This document shows positions 49,398-59,707 of a DNA stretch of 64,000 nt, piece by piece. How positions within the stretch are numbered: the stretch's first letter is position 1; each line of letters begins with the position of its first letter. The stretch spans positions 1 through 64,000 of the forward strand of contig JAJRXD010000133.1 of NCBI GenBank assembly GCA_024276465.1. Direction: 5' to 3'. The translations under genes and the position numbers were made by a program. The notes beneath the pieces are model-generated. The model had not been told where the DNA came from. It did not search any database and saw nothing but the letters and a program-made list of their open reading frames with translations. The stretch comes from Deltaproteobacteria bacterium (lineage in GTDB: Bacteria > Desulfobacterota > WTBG01 > CAIYCZ01 > CAIRTM01).

Positions 49398-49520
49398 CGT
49401 CATTGCGAGGATCCACGATAAATCGGGACAGGCTCCAGCCACGGCAATCTTTTTGACAAAAAGCATAGAGATTGCTTCTCGGAGTTTATCCCGTTTTAAG
49501 TAACGGGGCTCGCAATGACA
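49398..49520. repeat. Dispersed 'cgtcattgcgagg ... cgcaatgaca' repeat
   Basis: Opens 'cgtcattgcgagg' and closes 'ctcgcaatgac', an inverted pair, with 'gagattgcttct' between. The same family is present in several pieces at 25121-25430. It fills the gap between the converging sigma factor and lgt genes. Confidence 0.6.
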
Positions 49521-49546
49521 TGCGACTTTCTATTGATGACAGTCTC

Positions 49547-50317
49547 CTATGCCCGATGTTTTGACCGTGCCTTAAGGACCGGGATCAGTATGGCAGAACA
49601 TATAACAAGGAGGAGCGCTAAAACCTGTGAAACCGGATACCTCCCAAACAAAAGGTCTCCCCGGGGGTCTCCCCTGAACAACTCTATAATCGACCTGAAG
49701 CCTGAATAAAGCAGTATCCACGTGAGCGTCAGCTGCCCGTCAAAAGATTTTCTCTTTCTTAATGCTATTAGAACCAGGAAGCTGATAAGGGCTCCAGCTG
49801 AAGAGTAAAGCTGCGTTGGATGAAGAGGCACACCTGTTGGTGCAAGGCTCTGGGGATTGGTAAAAGTTACTGCCCATGGAAGGTCACAGGGGATCCCGTG
49901 GCAGCAGCCTGCAAAAAAACACCCTAATCTTCCGAAGAAGACGCCAATAGCAAGAGAAGGTGCAAACAGGTCAAATGTTTTCCACAAACCTAAATCATGC
50001 TTTTTTACCATCCATATGCATACGATAACAGACAGGATAAACCCTCCAAAAAAGGTCAGCCCTCCCTGCCACACTTTAAATACATCAATCGGATTTTGCA
50101 GATAATAGCTTATATGGGTTATGACATAAAAAAGCCGTGAGCCAACTATTGCCCCAAGTATAATGTAAAATGAAAGATCAAGCACTAACTGGGGGTCATA
50201 GCCTGTACGTTTTGCTTCTCTTAAAGCAAAAATTATCCCCATAAAAAAACCTGTGGCAACAAGAAAGCCATAGGTTCTTATGGAAAAGCTGCCGAACTGA
50301 ACAAGTATTGGGTGCAT
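49547..50317 (-). CDS. lgt: Prolipoprotein diacylglyceryl transferase
   Basis: 256 aa inner-membrane enzyme that adds diacylglycerol to the lipobox Cys of prelipoproteins. Several membrane helices; 'FSIRTYGFLVATGFFMGIIF', 'AIVGSRLFYVITH', 'VWQGGLTFFGGFI', the Lgt signature 'GRLGCFFAGCCHG' and 'LHPTQLYSSAGALI'. Last gene of the ileS-lspA-lgt series; lnt at the right end completes the pathway. Confidence 0.95.
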   Translation of the reverse strand: MHPILVQFGSFSIRTYGFLVATGFFMGIIFALREAKRTGYDPQLVLDLSFYIILGAIVGSRLFYVITHISYYLQNPIDVFKVWQGGLTFFGGFILSVIVCIWMVKKHDLGLWKTFDLFAPSLAIGVFFGRLGCFFAGCCHGIPCDLPWAVTFTNPQSLAPTGVPLHPTQLYSSAGALISFLVLIALRKRKSFDGQLTLTWILLYSGFRSIIELFRGDPRGDLLFGRYPVSQVLALLLVICSAILIPVLKARSKHRA

Positions 50318-50482
50318 GTGAATGCTTTTTATATAGTGTTAAGATTATGCAGGTTTTTGTCAGACATAAATTTTTTACAGATATCAGAGTTAGATAAGCT
50401 GAAACACCCGATTTTTTTGCTTTAGCTCATGTTAACCAGTTAACATTTGATAACTTCATCAAATGTTAGTTCGCTTTTCGGG

Positions 50483-50983
50483 TTAATGCTTCCTCCCCTT
50501 CCATATTTTCAACTCATAAAGAACAATAATTGTAATGCCTACTGTAATTGCTGAATCCGCCACATTAAAAGCAGGCCAGTGATACCTGGAATACCAGTGA
50601 ACATCAATAAAATCAATTACCTCTCCAAGAAAAAAACGGTCAATAAGGTTTCCAATTGCCCCCCCTAATATGAGAGAAAAACTGAATGTCTGCAGCTTAT
50701 CATTCTTTTCAATCTGGGCAATAAGGAAGATAAGAAGAAACAGGGCAACTCCGGATACAAGCACAAGACTGATAATCCTGTATTGGTTCCCGAACCATTT
50801 TAACAGTCCAAAGGCAATTCCAGGGTTTCTGACATGGACAATGTTCAGAAAACCACTTAAAACCTCTATCCTGGAATGAATGGGGAGAAGTTCACAAATA
50901 ATATATTTTGTAATCTGGTCAAACAGTACAACAAAAGATGAAACAAGTATTACACTTAAGTATTTCTTTTTATTAGTCTGCAT
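50483..50983 (-). CDS. lspA: Lipoprotein signal peptidase (signal peptidase II)
   Basis: 166 aa, four membrane helices. Aspartyl protease that cuts the signal peptide of lipoproteins. 'FVVLFDQITKYIICELLPIH' with the conserved Asp, 'GFLNIVHVRNPGIAFGLL', 'GGAIGNLIDRFFLGEVIDFI' and 'WPAFNVADSAITVGI' holding the two catalytic Asp residues. Its ATG overlaps the ileS stop by one base (TAATG). Confidence 0.95.
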   Translation of the reverse strand: MQTNKKKYLSVILVSSFVVLFDQITKYIICELLPIHSRIEVLSGFLNIVHVRNPGIAFGLLKWFGNQYRIISLVLVSGVALFLLIFLIAQIEKNDKLQTFSFSLILGGAIGNLIDRFFLGEVIDFIDVHWYSRYHWPAFNVADSAITVGITIIVLYELKIWKGRKH

Positions 50984-53772
50984 TATACATTATAATATTG
51001 CAGGGCCTTCCCGCACCGCTCACAAATGTCCTGATCCGGAGAGCTTTCCCCGCCAGCAAAGTATTTCCAGCAGCGCTGGCATTTTCTTCCTTCTGCCCTT
51101 GAAACTGCCACATCAACATCTTCTGCCAGATTTTCAAGAGAAAAATCTCCGGGCTTCTCTTTCACCTCAAGTTTGACACTTGAAACAATATATATATCAG
51201 CAAGATCAGGAAGAAAAGCCTGCAAAAAATCATACAGCTTTTGTGGCACCTTAAGCTTTACGTCAGCTTCAAGAGAATTGCCGATCTCCTTATCAGCCCT
51301 GGCATTCTCAAGGTGTTTCAGAACCCTGTCCCTTGTTTTCAGGATAATGTCCCATTTTTCAGCAAGATGTTTATTGTCATATTCTTCTTCAAAAACAGGA
51401 AACAGGCACAGGTGTACACTATCCTCTTTTTGTCCCGGAATGCACTGCCAGGCTTCCTCAGATGTAAATGTAAGTACAGGGGCAAGGAGCCTTACAAGGG
51501 TGTTGAGAACATGGTATATTGTAGTCTGAGCTGTTCTTCTTAAGGGCTCGGCCGGTGCAGAACAATAGAGCCTGTCTTTCAGAACATCCAGGTATATGGC
51601 ACTCATGTCAATGATACAGAAATTGGTGATACTGTGATAGATCGCATGAAATTCATAACTCTCATATGCCTTCAGAACCTTTTTTACAAGCTGGTTCAGC
51701 CTGTAAAGTGCCCACTTGTCGATTTCCTGCAGCTCCGGATAAGGAACAACATCATTTTCAGGATCAAAATCATATAAGTTTCCTAACAGAAAACGGCTGG
51801 TGTTTCTGATTTTTCTGTATGCCTCTGAAAGTCTTTTCAGTATATCCTGTGAAATGCGCATATCATCCTGATAGTTTTCAGAAGCAACCCAGAGCCTGAT
51901 TAGTTCTGCTCCGTACTGTTTGATAATCTCTTCAGGCCTGACAACATTGCCCTTGGATTTCGCCATTTTTTCACCCCTGCCGTCTACAACAAAGCCATGT
52001 GTGAGCACAGAGCGGTATGGCGCACGTTCCCTTGTAGCGACTGAAGTCAGAAGTGAGCTCTGGAACCATCCCCTGTGCTGGTCACTTCCTTCAAGGTACA
52101 TGTCGCAGGGGCTTTCAAGGCCCTGACGTTTTTCAAGCACTGCTGCATGGCTTACTCCGGAGTCAAACCATACATCAAGGATATCTGTCTCCTTGGCAAA
52201 ATCCCTGGCACTGCATTCAGGGCATATTGTTTAAGGGGGAAGGAGTTTTTCTGCATCAAGAGAAAACCATATATCACTTCCATTTTTTTCAAAAAGATCA
52301 GCAACATGGTTAACAACTGTGCTGTCAAGAAGAAGTCTGTTACACTTATTGCAGTAAAAAGCAACTATGGGAACACCCCATGCACGCTGTCTTGACAAAC
52401 ACCAGTCAGGCCTGTTTTCAACCATCCCGGAAATGCGGTCTTTGCCCCAGCCTGGTATCCACTCTGTTTTTTGCACGTTTTCAAGAGCCCTCCGGCGCAG
52501 CCCGTTTTTGTCCATTGATACAAACCACTGTTCAGTTGCCCTGAAAATAACAGGTTTTTTACATCTCCAGCAGTGAGGATATGAATGGGTGATTTTCTCA
52601 ACCTTTAGGAGGGCACCTTTTTCTGACAGCATTTCATTTATTGCCCTGTTTGCATCAAACACAAACTGCCCTGAAAACAGGTCAACATCCCGGGTAAACC
52701 TTCCTGAGTCATCAACAGGGGCATAAATATCAAGTCCGTACTTCAAACCTGCTTCATAGTCTTCCTGGCCGTGACCCGGTGCTGTATGCACACAGCCTGT
52801 TCCAGCCTCAAGCGTAACATGATTGCCAAGTATTATCAGCGACTGCCTGTCATATAAAGGGTGACAACATTTTATATTCTCAAGGGTGCTCCCCGGAAAT
52901 CTCTCTTTAATTTCAAAATCCTGAATGCCACACGTAAGCATTGTCTGGTTTAAAAGCCCTTCGGCAAGGATAAGAATTTCATCATTGTGCTTTACTGCCA
53001 CATAGTCAAAGTCAGGATGGACGCTTATTGCAAGATTTGCAGGAATTGTCCATGGCGTTGTTGTCCATATGAGAACTGAGACATTCTCTTCTCCAAGCCC
53101 CGGAAATTTTTCACTGATATCTGAAATCAGAGGAAACTTAACAAAAATTGATGGGGATTCATGGTCAAGATATTCAACCTCAGCTTCGGCAAGTGCTGTC
53201 CGGCAGGATGTACACCATTGTATGGGTTTTTTTCGTTTATACAGGTCCCCTGAATCTGCAAATTTTGCAAATTCACGGACAATCGTTGCTGTGTATTCAT
53301 TATTCAAAGTAAGATACGGGCTGTCCCATTCTCCGAACACACCAAGCCTTTTAAATTCCTCCCGCTGTATATTGACAAAATTGCCGGCATACTCCCTGCA
53401 TTTTTGTCTTATCTCAACCTTGGTAGTTGAATGTTTCTTTTTCCCTAACTGTTTTTCAACATTGTGCTCAATCGGCAGGCCATGACAGTCCCATCCCGGA
53501 ACATAAAGGGTTGAACAGCCAGCCATGGTTTTTGACTTTATGATAAAGTCCTTCAATATTTTGTTCAGCGCTGTTCCTATGTGTATGTGTCCGTTTGCAT
53601 AAGGAGGCCCGTCATGCAGAATAAATTTTTTCCTGTTCCTGGATGATTTTTTTATTTTTTCATAAAGCTCTGTTTCAGCCCATTTTTTTAACATTTCAGG
53701 CTCTTTACGCTGGAGGCCTGCCTTCATTGGAAAGTCTGTTTTGGGCAGATTAATAGTCTTTTTATATTCCAT
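50983..53772 (-). CDS. ileS: Isoleucyl-tRNA synthetase, interrupted by in-frame TAA
   Basis: 929 sense codons in one frame, normal length, but codon 514 is TAA (52231-52233). Before it: HIGH motif in '[20 protein letters not shown]', the editing domain and '[20 protein letters not shown]'. After it, with no frame change: '[18 protein letters not shown]', '[14 protein letters not shown]', KMSKS-type loop as KMAKS in '[16 protein letters not shown]', and the C-terminal zinc motif '[12 protein letters not shown]...CERCG'. Many homologues have Glu or Gly after 'LLP' at this point; GAA to TAA is the simplest change. The next ATG is at 52140, after the essential '[10 protein letters not shown]' block, so re-initiation would not give a working second half. 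ileS is normally essential. Confidence 0.9.
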
Positions 53773-53894
53773 CCATTTCTCCGAAATAAAACAGCACTAC
53801 AAATCAATGACACCTGTTCAATAATCGGGAAAAAGTACCATATAGCAGTGCAAAGTCAAGAAAAATACTTTGTTTTTTAAAAAGTCATCAAAAT

Positions 53895-54296
53895 TTAATT
53901 TTTATAAGGCGGCAGCTGAAGTTTTCTGTCCGGCAGGTCTGCGGACCCGTATGAAAGTGAATTGCCCACATCCCCTTTTACTATCCATGATCCATAGCTG
54001 AAAAGAAGAATTGACCAGTTGTTTGTATAAAAAACACTGCTTGTCATAAAATCTCCTCCGCCGTTTTCCAGACACCTGTCCACTGCATCTTCAAGGGTTG
54101 GTGGACCGCCAAAAGGTATAAAAAGGAACCATAAGCGGCTGCTTTTGCCTTGCCGGTTTTTTACAAGATCAACTTTTTTCAGATCAATACGGCTTATTTC
54201 AACAGTTTTTGTTGAAAGAACTGTAAAATTTGCCTGGCGCAGGGTACAGCCTGCTGCTAAAAAAAAGGCAAGAAATATGAAACATAACTTTTTCAT
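53895..54296 (-). CDS. Small lipoprotein of unknown function
   Basis: 133 aa. Start set at ATG 54296 behind 'gggagg'; the longer frame to 54491 has no signal peptide and no ribosome site. Signal 'MKKLCFIFLAFFLAAGC' with lipobox LAAGC, so outer- or inner-membrane lipoprotein. The mature part has 'RLWFLFIPFGGPPTLEDAVD' and ends with 'GSWIVKGDVGNSLSY'; the pattern of an 'a..Al' helix and a final 'V.GD' strand resembles TRL-like/DUF6567 lipoproteins, tentatively. Confidence 0.7.
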   Translation of the reverse strand: MKKLCFIFLAFFLAAGCTLRQANFTVLSTKTVEISRIDLKKVDLVKNRQGKSSRLWFLFIPFGGPPTLEDAVDRCLENGGGDFMTSSVFYTNNWSILLFSYGSWIVKGDVGNSLSYGSADLPDRKLQLPPYKN

Positions 54297-54669
54297 TGCA
54301 ATTCCTCCCTGATAAAAAATTAGTAATGTCAAAAGTTTTTCAGCATCATTTATGAAATACTTAGCGCTTGTACGAAAACCCGTTTTTTTGATTTGCTGGG
54401 TTTCGACAAACCATATCACAATTTGACTATCCAGGGCAAAAAGATTATTATTAGTATAAGCAGGTATTTGAATACCGACTCTACCCCTCATGATCGGAGA
54501 GTAAGTAAATCGATTCAGTGCAAAAATAAAATATTGCGGGTTACGAGTTGCGTGTTAAGAATTGTCTTTAAATCCGTAACTCGCAACGCGTAACATTTTC
54601 TAAACCAGCCTGGTCTCAAATACTTTTTTACCATTAAATACAAGGAAACAACTTTCAAGGATCTCCCCA
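54297..54669. other. Divergent intergenic region with simple repeats
   Basis: 373 bp. Holds an inverted 'gttacgagttgcgtgttaag' / 'gtaactcgcaacgcgtaac' pair at about 54538-54595, a repeat type also seen in part at 23497-23526. No gene recognised. Confidence 0.45.
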
Positions 54670-55668
54670 ATGTTATACAGGCACATCATTATATACATCA
54701 TAACCACAGCTGTCTTTACAGCTAATCTCTCCTTTGCAGCTGATTCAACCTTTATTGTGATCGGAGATTCCAGGTCTGGTGATTTTAACAGAAATTATTT
54801 CCTGACCAGGGAAATTATAGAAGATGCTGTAAGCTATACTTCATCAAAATACGGCAACCTTGCCGGCATTATAATGACAGGTGATTTTGTCAACTCAGGC
54901 GAGGATGAAGATGAATGGAATAACTGGATAACTGCAAATGAAAAGGCTTTGAATTATCCGGTTTACCCCTGTATCGGCAATCACGATGACGAGCACCTTA
55001 ACTGCAGCAATCTTTATTACCCTGATAATACGGGGGAGCTTCCATGCTACTTAATGCAGTACTATACCACCAGCTACTACAAAAGTTTTCAGGTGTTAGA
55101 ATGGTACTCGGCTGATATAAACAACCTGCATATAATCAGTATATCATCCAACTTTGAAGTCTATAACCCTGGGGCACAGGAAGGTTACATTCAGGAGTCA
55201 ATCCAGTGGTCATGGCTCAGAGAAGACCTGATGATAAATGACAATGAATGGACAATAGCCATCTGGCACAAGCCTGCCTTTGGTTCACATACTTTCTTTG
55301 GCAAGGGGCACGGCTCAGACATGTTTATGCGTGATCGCTATGTCTCTGTCCTGGAGCAGTATGGATGCGACCTGGTATTTTCCGGACATAACCACTGGTA
55401 TGAAAGAACATCCCCGATATTGAACAACGAGGAAAACGATAATGGAATTATTCATGTAACAACTGGTGGTGGCGGTGCCCCGCTTCTGCCTGTTTCCTTT
55501 TTTCCTTTTGATAAAGTCCACTCAGGCAGCGGCAAAATACTGTCTGATGTAAACACTGCCCGCTATCATTTCTGCATTCTTACTGTGAAGGACGACCTGC
55601 TGAAAGTCCAGGCTGTCCAGTATCATACGCATGAAATATTAGATGAGTTTGAAGTTACTAACCGATAA
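54670..55668 (+). CDS. Secreted metallophosphoesterase
   Basis: 332 aa. Signal peptide 'IIYIITTAVFTANLSFA' at 1-23. Calcineurin-like phosphoesterase motifs in order: 'VIGDSRSGD', 'GIIMTGDFVNSGEDEDEW', 'CIGNHDDE', 'AIWHKPAFGSH' and 'LVFSGHNHWYERTSPI'. The spacing and 'GHNHWYER' resemble purple acid phosphatase-like enzymes. Probably periplasmic or exported phosphatase/phosphodiesterase; substrate unknown. Confidence 0.88.
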   Translation: MLYRHIIIYIITTAVFTANLSFAADSTFIVIGDSRSGDFNRNYFLTREIIEDAVSYTSSKYGNLAGIIMTGDFVNSGEDEDEWNNWITANEKALNYPVYPCIGNHDDEHLNCSNLYYPDNTGELPCYLMQYYTTSYYKSFQVLEWYSADINNLHIISISSNFEVYNPGAQEGYIQESIQWSWLREDLMINDNEWTIAIWHKPAFGSHTFFGKGHGSDMFMRDRYVSVLEQYGCDLVFSGHNHWYERTSPILNNEENDNGIIHVTTGGGGAPLLPVSFFPFDKVHSGSGKILSDVNTARYHFCILTVKDDLLKVQAVQYHTHEILDEFEVTNR

Positions 55669-55907
55669 AGTATAGGCCTGCTTTAACCAGTTCTTCCACT
55701 TAATGATTTACCTTCTTGTAAAATAACAAATTGAATATGGATGCTAAATAGTGTATAAATTTGCGAAACATGCGAAACATGTCAGGAGGTTAACAGAACG
55801 GCGGTCGCCATGCTGTTGCCTGCGTGAATCTGCGGTTCCAAATAAGTTCTTTTTGGTTTCTAACTTAAACACGAAAGAGGGAAAATAATTAATGAAAGGA
55901 CAATCTA

Positions 55908-56366
55908 ATGAGGAAACTATCTTTTTCAGGAGTTATTACCTTTGTCTTATTATTAATGAGCTTCAGCTCAATCTCCCATGCTCTGGAAATTTCGTCACTT
56001 GATGACAAATTTGACGTTTTTCTGTTCTGCACGGAAGATGCGGGAGACTATTGTGATGGCAATGAAATCACAAAAGATCAGTTTTATTTTAATGACGGTG
56101 AGTTTACAACCGACTGGTTTGAGGAACAGCTGTGGGGATTTAATGACCCTGGAAGCTACGATGAGGATGGATCTTTTTTCAGCGGAGATTATGAAGTTTA
56201 CAATGAATCCGCAGAAAAATATGAGATCGATTTTCAGGGCATAAGTCTTCTTGATGAAATAATCATAGGAATAATGGATATTAAATATTATGAGTGGGAT
56301 TTTTTAAAATTCAAATTTGAAAAAGAAGATGACACATCAGCCTATTTTTTAGGCATTAGAAAGTAA
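55908..56366 (+). CDS. Secreted acidic hypothetical protein
   Basis: 152 aa. Signal peptide 'VITFVLLLMSFSSISHA' (cleavage near residue 25). The mature part is very acidic and aromatic-rich ('DWFEEQLWGFNDPGSYDEDG'), with two cysteines near 'LFCTEDAGDYC' that may form a disulfide. 'aaagga' precedes the ATG. No family recognised. The 239-bp gap before it contains a tandem 'tgcgaaaca' duplication around 55763. Confidence 0.65.
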   Translation: MRKLSFSGVITFVLLLMSFSSISHALEISSLDDKFDVFLFCTEDAGDYCDGNEITKDQFYFNDGEFTTDWFEEQLWGFNDPGSYDEDGSFFSGDYEVYNESAEKYEIDFQGISLLDEIIIGIMDIKYYEWDFLKFKFEKEDDTSAYFLGIRK

Positions 56367-56375
56367 TGCTCCACT

Positions 56376-56398
56376 GCTTTTTACGGGATCATCAATAT
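56376..56398. repeat. Half-site of the 'ctttttacgggatcatcaa' repeat
   Basis: Relative of the repeat ends at 9250, 37795 and 42808, located between the secreted protein gene and sucC. Confidence 0.4.
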
Positions 56399-56411
56399 TT
56401 ATTGGGGAGTC

Positions 56412-57581
56412 ATGAAAATTCACGAATTTCAGGCAAAAAACATTCTTTCAGACTACAACATTCCTGTTCCGGAGGGTGAAGTTGTAAAAACACCGGAACA
56501 GGTAAAGGCTGCTGCTGAAAAAATTGGCGGACCTGTAGTTGTTAAAGCACAGATCCATGCAGGGGGACGGGGAAAAGGAGGCGGTGTAAAGCTTGCAAAA
56601 ACACCTGAATAAGCATTTGAGGCCGCAAAATCCATCATTGGAATGAACCTGGTTACCCCTCAGACAGGGCAGGAGGGACAAAAGGTAAAACAGGTTCTTG
56701 TGGAACAGGGCATTGAAGCAGACAGGCAGCTTTACATCGGTATAGTAATCGACAGGGCACTGAGTACTCCTGTTATTATGGCATCTGAGGCAGGTGGAAT
56801 GGATATTGAAAAAACAGCTGAAAAGACACCTGAAAAAATTATAAAAACAGCTGTTGACCCTGCTGCCGGATTCTCAGGGTTTCATGCCAGAAAGATTGCA
56901 TTCGGCCTGAATTTAAGCAGAGACCTGATTAAGCAGATTTCTGGAATCACAGCAGGTTTGTACAAAATTTTTGTTGAAAAAAACTGCTCTCTTATTGAGA
57001 TAAACCCTCTTGTTATTACAAAAACCCGGATCCTTTTAGCACTTGATGCAAAAATTAATTTTGATGATGATGCACTGTTCAGACATCCTGATATTAAAGA
57101 GCTTTTTGATGCTGATGAGCAGGAACCCATGGAACTTGAAGCCGCAAAACAGAACCTTAATTATATCAAACTTGACGGAGATGTGGGCTGTATGGTAAAC
57201 GGGGCCGGGCTTGCAATGGCAACCATGGATATTATAAAAATTGCCGGGGCTGAGCCTGCAAATTTCCTTGATGTCGGCGGTGGGGCATCTGCAGACCAGG
57301 TAGAAAATGCATTCAGGATTCTTCTTTCAGACAGGAACGTCAAAGTTGTTCTTGTAAACATATTTGGGGGAATTCTTCGATGTGACAGGGTGGCAAACGG
57401 AATTGTACAGGCAGCAGAAAAAACTGGTCTTAAACTTCCCATGATTGTACGTCTTGAGGGTACAAACGTTGAGCAGGCCAGAAAAATTCTTCATCAATCA
57501 GGACTTAGTTTTGAAGTTGCAGCAACATTTGATGATGCTGCTCAAAAGGTTGCAAAATGTGCATCAGCATATAAAATTTAG
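56412..57581 (+). CDS. sucC: Succinate-CoA ligase (ADP-forming) beta subunit, interrupted by in-frame TAA
   Basis: 389 aa without the stop, normal length. Codon 67 is TAA (56610-56612). The 5' part has '[20 protein letters not shown]' and the ATP-grasp '[20 protein letters not shown]'; the same frame continues '[19 protein letters not shown]', '[20 protein letters not shown]', '[13 protein letters not shown]', '[19 protein letters not shown]' and '[19 protein letters not shown]'. At the stop many homologues carry Glu ('PEEAFEAA'-like), so GAA to TAA fits. A chain starting at ATG 56643 would lack the ATP-grasp N-terminus. Partner of sucD, 181 bp on. Works in the citric acid cycle or its reverse. 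Confidence 0.9.
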
Positions 57582-57632
57582 TATCTGAACGAAAAGTCCT
57601 GATTCAGGTTAAAATCTGAACAATAATTTTCA

Positions 57633-57702
57633 GTAGGAGCGCCTTCAGGCGCGATATTACGCAGCAACAGGTCTGTTTTTCGCGGCTAAAGCCGACTCCT
57701 AC
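57633..57702. repeat. REP-like palindromic element between sucC and sucD
   Basis: Reads 'gtaggagcgccttcaggcgc' at the left end and '(c)gcggctaaagccgactcctac' at the right: inverted ends GTAGGAG/CTCCTAC with inner hairpins GCGCCttcaGGCGC and CGGCtaaaGCCG. This is a widespread class of bacterial palindromic repeats. Confidence 0.75.
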
Positions 57703-57762
57703 ATATGCCGTGCTAACAAAAAACAGGGTTTTCGGTCAGCCTTTATTTAGAAGGAATTATTC

Positions 57763-58653
57763 ATGAGTATTCTCGCGGACAGGGACACGAGGGTTGTTTT
57801 TCAGGGGATAACCGGCAGCGAGGGCAGCTTTCATGCCAGACAGTGCATGGAATACGGCACTAATGTAGTTGCAGGTGTAACACCGGGCAAAGGCGAATTG
57901 AAATTTGACAATAAAGTTCCGGTATTCAACAGGGTAATTGATGCTAAAGAGCAAGAGGGGGCCAACGCCTCCTGTATTTTTGTGCCGCCTGTTTTTGCTG
58001 CTGATGCAATACTGGAAGCAGTCGAAGCAGAACTTGATCTTGTTGTCTGTATAACCGAGGGTATCCCTGTTTTTGATATGGTTAAGGTGAAGAAAGTTCT
58101 GTCCGGAAAAAAAACAATTCTTATCGGGCCCAATTGCCCGGGCCTGATTTCACCTGGAAAATGTAAAATAGGAATAATGCCGGGTCGCATACATAAGGAG
58201 GGCTCTGTTGGGCTCATATCAAGGAGCGGTACACTGACATATGAAGCAGTTCATCAGATGTCAGGTCTTGACATAGGCCAGTCAACCTGTATTGGAATCG
58301 GGGGCGACCAGATTGTGGGATCTTATTTTGCTGATATCCTGAAACTGTTTGAAAAAGATGCCCGGACAGAGGCTGTTGTAATTATCGGTGAAATCGGCGG
58401 CACTGCTGAGGAGGATGCAGCAGCTTATATCAAAGAAAATTTCAATAAGCCTGTTATTGGTTTTATTGCAGGTCAGACAGCGCCTCCGGGAAGACGCATG
58501 GGTCATGCAGGGGCCATAATTTCAGGAAACAGAGGCACAGCAGCTGAAAAAATTGCAGCATGGGAAGCAGCAGGGATCCATGTTCAGAGGAATCCTGCAA
58601 AAATTGGTGAAACAGTTGCTTCTGTCTTAAAAAAAACAGGTCTGAAGACATAA
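57763..58653 (+). CDS. sucD: Succinate-CoA ligase alpha subunit
   Basis: 296 aa. CoA-binding N-domain '[20 protein letters not shown]', '[20 protein letters not shown]', '[15 protein letters not shown]', '[20 protein letters not shown]' and '[18 protein letters not shown]'; phospho-histidine H248 in '[11 protein letters not shown]'. Intact, in contrast to sucC. 'gaaggaatt' before the ATG. purC follows after 15 bp. Confidence 0.96.
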   Translation: MSILADRDTRVVFQGITGSEGSFHARQCMEYGTNVVAGVTPGKGELKFDNKVPVFNRVIDAKEQEGANASCIFVPPVFAADAILEAVEAELDLVVCITEGIPVFDMVKVKKVLSGKKTILIGPNCPGLISPGKCKIGIMPGRIHKEGSVGLISRSGTLTYEAVHQMSGLDIGQSTCIGIGGDQIVGSYFADILKLFEKDARTEAVVIIGEIGGTAEEDAAAYIKENFNKPVIGFIAGQTAPPGRRMGHAGAIISGNRGTAAEKIAAWEAAGIHVQRNPAKIGETVASVLKKTGLKT

Positions 58654-58668
58654 GTAAAGGAGACAGGA

Positions 58669-59568
58669 ATGAAAGAAAAAGTTGTGGTAAAAACGGAATT
58701 CAGTGATTTAAAGCTTCTAAACCGGGGCAAGGTGCGTGACATTTATGACCTTGGCGACATGCTTCTAATGATTTCCACTGACAGGATCTCTGCATTTGAT
58801 GTTATTCTGCCTGACGGGATACCCTGTAAAGGCAGGGTGCTTACAAGTCTTTCGAAATTCTGGTTTTCCTGTTTTACGGATATTACTCAGCACCACCTTA
58901 TATCAACTGAGGTTAAAGATTTTCCTTCTGAGTGCCGGAAATATGCAGACATCCTAACTGGCCGAAGCATGCTTGTAAAAAAAACAAAACCTCTGCCCGT
59001 TGAGTGTATTGTGCGTGGTTACATTTCCGGCTCAGGCTGGAAAGACTACCAGAAAAGCGGGGCTGTCTGCGGGATTTCCCTGCCCCGTGACATGAAGGAA
59101 TCTGACTGCTTTGCTGAGCCTCTTTTCACCCCATCAACCAAGGCTGAAGTTGGAGCACATGATGAAAATGTCAGCTTTGAATATATCTGCGATACAGTGG
59201 GTAAAGAAACATCGGAAAAGCTGAAGGAGCTTTCAATAATGATATATGAAAAGGCCAGACACATTGCTGAAACCAGAGGAATTATTATTGCAGATACCAA
59301 AATGGAATTCGGCATTGCAGATGGAGAGATTATTCTGATAGATGAGCTTCTGACACCTGATTCCTCAAGGTTCTGGCCAAAGGAATCCTATGAACCGGGC
59401 CGCCCCCAGATGAGTTTTGACAAACAGTTTGTAAGAGATTACCTTAACTCGCTGGACTGGGACCATTCACCTCCGGCTCCATCCCTTCCTGAGGAAATCA
59501 TTGCTAAAACAACCGAAAGATACATTGAAGCATACAGAAGGATTACAGGAAAAGATTCTTTTTCGTGA
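58669..59568 (+). CDS. purC: Phosphoribosylaminoimidazole-succinocarboxamide synthase
   Basis: 299 aa, the longer (yeast ADE1-like) PurC type. Purine synthesis: joins Asp to CAIR. '[20 protein letters not shown]', '[20 protein letters not shown]', '[20 protein letters not shown]', '[19 protein letters not shown]' and '[20 protein letters not shown]', '[14 protein letters not shown]'. Good site 'aaaggagac' before the ATG. A strong terminator lies 36 bp after the stop. Confidence 0.97.
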   Translation: MKEKVVVKTEFSDLKLLNRGKVRDIYDLGDMLLMISTDRISAFDVILPDGIPCKGRVLTSLSKFWFSCFTDITQHHLISTEVKDFPSECRKYADILTGRSMLVKKTKPLPVECIVRGYISGSGWKDYQKSGAVCGISLPRDMKESDCFAEPLFTPSTKAEVGAHDENVSFEYICDTVGKETSEKLKELSIMIYEKARHIAETRGIIIADTKMEFGIADGEIILIDELLTPDSSRFWPKESYEPGRPQMSFDKQFVRDYLNSLDWDHSPPAPSLPEEIIAKTTERYIEAYRRITGKDSFS

Positions 59569-59603
59569 CTTTGCCCTACAGGCAGTCAGCAGGTGGAGCA
59601 CGC

Positions 59604-59642
59604 AACAAAAAGGCAGAGCGCAAATTGCTCTGCCTTTTTGTT
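59604..59642. terminator. Bidirectional intrinsic terminator
   Basis: Perfect 16-bp stem: AACAAAAAGGCAGAGC pairs with GCTCTGCCTTTTTGTT around a 7-nt loop. With A's on one side and T's on the other it works in both directions and serves purC (plus) and the secreted protein gene at 59708 (minus). Confidence 0.9.
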
Positions 59643-59707
59643 ACATTATCTCTTTCTGTTTTTTTATCCTGCTGCTGCCTGTTTTTGAAATTTGTTTGGA
59701 GATCACA

